From positions 620,001 through 684,000 of the forward strand of contig NZ_LT906482.1 of NCBI RefSeq assembly GCF_900187105.1: DNA of 64,000 nt. The letters run 5' to 3'. This DNA comes from Eikenella corrodens. Its GTDB lineage: Bacteria > Pseudomonadota > Gammaproteobacteria > Burkholderiales > Neisseriaceae. The notes under the pieces are model-generated. The model did not search any database and had not been told where the DNA came from. It saw only the letters and a program-made list of their open reading frames with translations. Shown piece by piece: positions 62,334 to 64,000 of this stretch (within the stretch, counting starts at the first letter, position 1; each line of letters begins with the position of its first letter). A program made the translations under genes and the position numbers.

Positions 62334-62924
62334 ATGCAAAACATGCAACTGCCGCTGCATTTCCATTTCAAAATATTCACACCATCCAACGATTTCAGCG
62401 TGGTGGATGCCAGAGGCAGAGAAGTGGCCTACACACGGCAGAAGATTTTTAAGCTGAAGGAAGCCGTAGAGATTTTTAGCGATGCCACCCGCCGCACGCG
62501 GCTATACCGCATACAGGCCGACCGCATCATCGATTTCAACGCCTGCTACCGGATTGTGAACGAAAACGGCGAGGAGCTCGGCTCGATACGGCGCAACGGC
62601 ATGCGCTCGCTGTGGCGCATTTCCTACCAAATATACGATGCCGGCAACCGGCTACTGTATGAAGTGCGCGAGAAAAACCCGTGGTTGGCATTTTGGGATG
62701 CGCTTGTGGGCGAGACTCCGGTTGTGGGCATGCTTAGCGGTTATTTTCTCAATCCAAGTTTTGGAGTAAACGATGCCGCCGGGCAGGAGGCGTATCTGCT
62801 GAAAAAAGGGCCTTCACTGATGGAGCGACGCTTCAGCCTGCAAAAAACCGGTACGGCGGCGCATGATGAATTGGTTACGCTGTCGCTGATGATGTTGATG
62901 CTGTTGGAACGGGCGAAGGGGTAG
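62334..62924 (+). CDS. LURP-one/tubby-C-like domain protein
   Basis: A 196-residue protein without signal peptide. The pattern of short beta strands (HFKIFTPSNDFSVVDARGREVAYTRQKIFKLKEAVEIF, then YRIQADRIIDFNACYRI and ELGSIRRNGMRSLWRISYQIYD) and a late hydrophobic helix (VTLSLMMLMLLERA) resemble LURP-one-related or scramblase-fold proteins. The role is unknown. It follows phoH on the same strand. Confidence 0.7.
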   Translation: MQNMQLPLHFHFKIFTPSNDFSVVDARGREVAYTRQKIFKLKEAVEIFSDATRRTRLYRIQADRIIDFNACYRIVNENGEELGSIRRNGMRSLWRISYQIYDAGNRLLYEVREKNPWLAFWDALVGETPVVGMLSGYFLNPSFGVNDAAGQEAYLLKKGPSLMERRFSLQKTGTAAHDELVTLSLMMLMLLERAKG

Positions 62925-63032
62925 AACTAGGAAGCAGACACCGCTTGAAAATCTGAAGGAAGACGAGTTTCTACAAAGCTAAAACGCAACTTCAACAAAA
63001 TTAAAACGCAGCACCATAAAATTTTCATGCAA

Positions 63033-63076
63033 CAAAAGCGTCAGGCAGTTCCTTTACTGCTCGACGCTTTTGTTTT
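63033..63076. terminator. Bidirectional terminator
   Basis: CAAAAGCGTC and GACGCTTTTG enclose a second stem GCAGT/ACTGC; T4 follows on the plus strand and T-rich sequence on the minus strand. It lies between convergent genes. Confidence 0.85.
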
Positions 63077-63115
63077 AAGGTAGCCTTTAATCTTTAATAC
63101 GGATCAGCCTCGTTG

Positions 63116-63736
63116 CTACACCAGCCCCTGCTCTTCCAAAAATGCTTTTAGTAATTCGGCAAATTTGCGGTAGCCCTCGGCGTTGGCATGGATTTGGTCG
63201 GACTTCAAATCCTTATCACCGAGAATTTCCGACCAAGCACCGCTCAGCAGGGGGATTCGGTATTGCTCGGCTATTTCGTGGTAGAGCGGGTGGTCGCTGA
63301 GTTTGCCGAACAGTGCACCTACGGTGAAATGAGGGATGGCCACCAGTACGGCGGGGATATTGGCGGCCTGCACGGTTTGGATGATTTTGCCGATGTTGGC
63401 GCGGGTGGTGCTTTCTGGCAGTTTGCGCAGGAAATCGTTGCCGCCGATGCTGATGATGACAAGCTTAGGATGTTGCCCCATAAGCTCAGGCAGGCGGGCG
63501 AGGGCATCGGCAGTGGTGTTGCCGGATACACCACCGTTGATGACTTTCCAGCCGGTGAGCGTAGCCAGCTGCACGGGATAGGCAGCAGCGGGAGCGGCAC
63601 CGTAGCCATAGGTAAGTGAATCGCCTAAGGCGAGTACGGCACTGCCTTTAGGGAGGGCTTGGGAGCGGTTGTGGCGTTTGCTGCAGGCGGCCAAGGCGAG
63701 GATAGCACTGCCGATGAGGAATTGTCGTCTGTTCAT
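63116..63736 (-). CDS. GDSL-type esterase/lysophospholipase, predicted Tat lipoprotein
   Basis: A 206-residue SGNH hydrolase (TesA/arylesterase-like). Block I is LALGDSLTYGYG (about 36-47), then block II INGGVSGNTT, block III IGGNDFLR, and block V SDQIHANAEGY with the catalytic Asp-His. The N-terminus MNRRQFLIGSAILALAACSK combines a twin-arginine-like motif with an LAAC lipobox, suggesting export as a lipoprotein. It hydrolyses acyl esters or lysophospholipids in the envelope. An uptake sequence lies just upstream of its start. Confidence 0.88.
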   Translation of the reverse strand: MNRRQFLIGSAILALAACSKRHNRSQALPKGSAVLALGDSLTYGYGAAPAAAYPVQLATLTGWKVINGGVSGNTTADALARLPELMGQHPKLVIISIGGNDFLRKLPESTTRANIGKIIQTVQAANIPAVLVAIPHFTVGALFGKLSDHPLYHEIAEQYRIPLLSGAWSEILGDKDLKSDQIHANAEGYRKFAELLKAFLEEQGLV

Positions 63737-63789
63737 GGATAGATGGTTTCAGGTAGCCTTTGAGTAAACCTGCTGCGGGCAAAAATGGA

Positions 63790-63823
63790 AACAGCCTGAA
63801 AGCGTTGCGGCTTTCAGGCTGTT
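63790..63823 (-). terminator. gcvH terminator
   Basis: AACAGCCTGAAAGC and its complement form a 14-bp stem with a 6-nt loop; the minus strand continues TTTCCATTTTT. The arm contains CAGCCTGAA, closer to Kingella-type than Eikenella-type uptake sequence. Confidence 0.85.
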
Positions 63824-63833
63824 ATTTAGCGGA

Positions 63834-64000
63834 TTAAGCGATTTCAGCGGCGTATTGCTCGGCGTTCATCAGGCCGTCCAAGTCAGCAGGGTTGGCCGGC
63901 TTGATGCGGAAGATCCAGCCATCGCCGTAGGGATCGCTGTTTACAGTTTCGGGCGCATCGGGCAGGCCTTCGTTTACGGCCACAACTTCGCCGGCAATCG
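63834..64000 (-). CDS. gcvH: Glycine cleavage system H protein, C-terminal part
   Basis: The minus strand from the right edge reads [20 protein letters not shown] and [33 protein letters not shown], then TAA. This is the conserved C-terminus of the lipoyl-carrying H protein. The start and the lipoylated lysine lie outside the window. Confidence 0.95.
   Translation of the reverse strand, partial: IAGEVVAVNEGLPDAPETVNSDPYGDGWIFRIKPANPADLDGLMNAEQYAAEIA

Overview
The window is chromosomal DNA from a member of the Neisseriaceae, most probably Eikenella (E. corrodens group). The main evidence is the DNA uptake sequence AGGCTACCTGAA, the dialect known as AG-eikDUS, which occurs dozens of times on both strands, often as inverted pairs that double as transcription terminators. 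Supporting evidence is the family-typical gene order (dnaB followed by five minor-pilin genes, comE beside an rRNA operon, mlaFEDCBA), a PorB-type porin, Correia-type repeats, and IS1016- and IS1106-like insertion sequences.

Layout. 1-2.3 kb: 3' end of a CdsA-like gene and an atypical NRAMP transporter. 2.3-8.5 kb: a broken small gene, pyrG, then gmk-rpoZ-spoT and a DUF3079 gene. 8.6-10.5 kb: an Ala-rich lipoprotein and an IS5-family element abutting a Correia-like repeat. 10.6-18.4 kb: cls, a D-2-hydroxyacid dehydrogenase, IS1016, purK, kdsA, a small membrane protein, ung and a CbiM-like permease. 18.8-25.3 kb: rhlE, dnaB and an AT-rich minor-pilin operon. 25.4-31.3 kb (minus strand): pheT, pheS, holC, trxB and comE. 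31.7-37.0 kb: a complete rRNA operon on the minus strand (16S, tRNA-Ile, tRNA-Ala, 23S, 5S). 37.4-39.2 kb: rplU-rpmA and pdxA. 39.5-43.3 kb: a complete mla phospholipid-transport operon. 43.4-49.3 kb: a small unknown gene, thioesterase, TlpA-like protein, truB, a surface lipoprotein, ygfZ and two unknown proteins. 49.5-56.9 kb: a DASS anion transporter with a premature stop, ispA and xseB, an NhaD antiporter, a nitroreductase and a TIGR01777 epimerase. 57-64 kb: purM, purA, a porin, phoH, a LURP-one-like protein, a GDSL esterase and the 3' end of gcvH.

Most genes are housekeeping: nucleotide synthesis (pyrG, gmk, purK, purM, purA), stringent response, translation, envelope lipid homeostasis (cls, kdsA, mla, cdsA), and DNA uptake and pili. 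I see no CRISPR array, prophage, or recognisable defence or secretion island. The most unusual signals are: (i) a SpoT with an extra N-terminal module that looks like a degenerate copy of its own HD domain, with an uptake sequence at the same place in both copies; (ii) a pheT region carrying uptake sequences of other Neisseriaceae dialects, suggesting recombination with a commensal Neisseria; (iii) Correia-type elements outside Neisseria, one abutted by an IS; (iv) recent-looking gene damage (a TGG-to-TAG change in the DASS transporter and a 4-bp duplication in a small gene); and (v) an NRAMP homologue without the canonical metal-binding motifs. All calls come from reading the sequence; no database search was possible.
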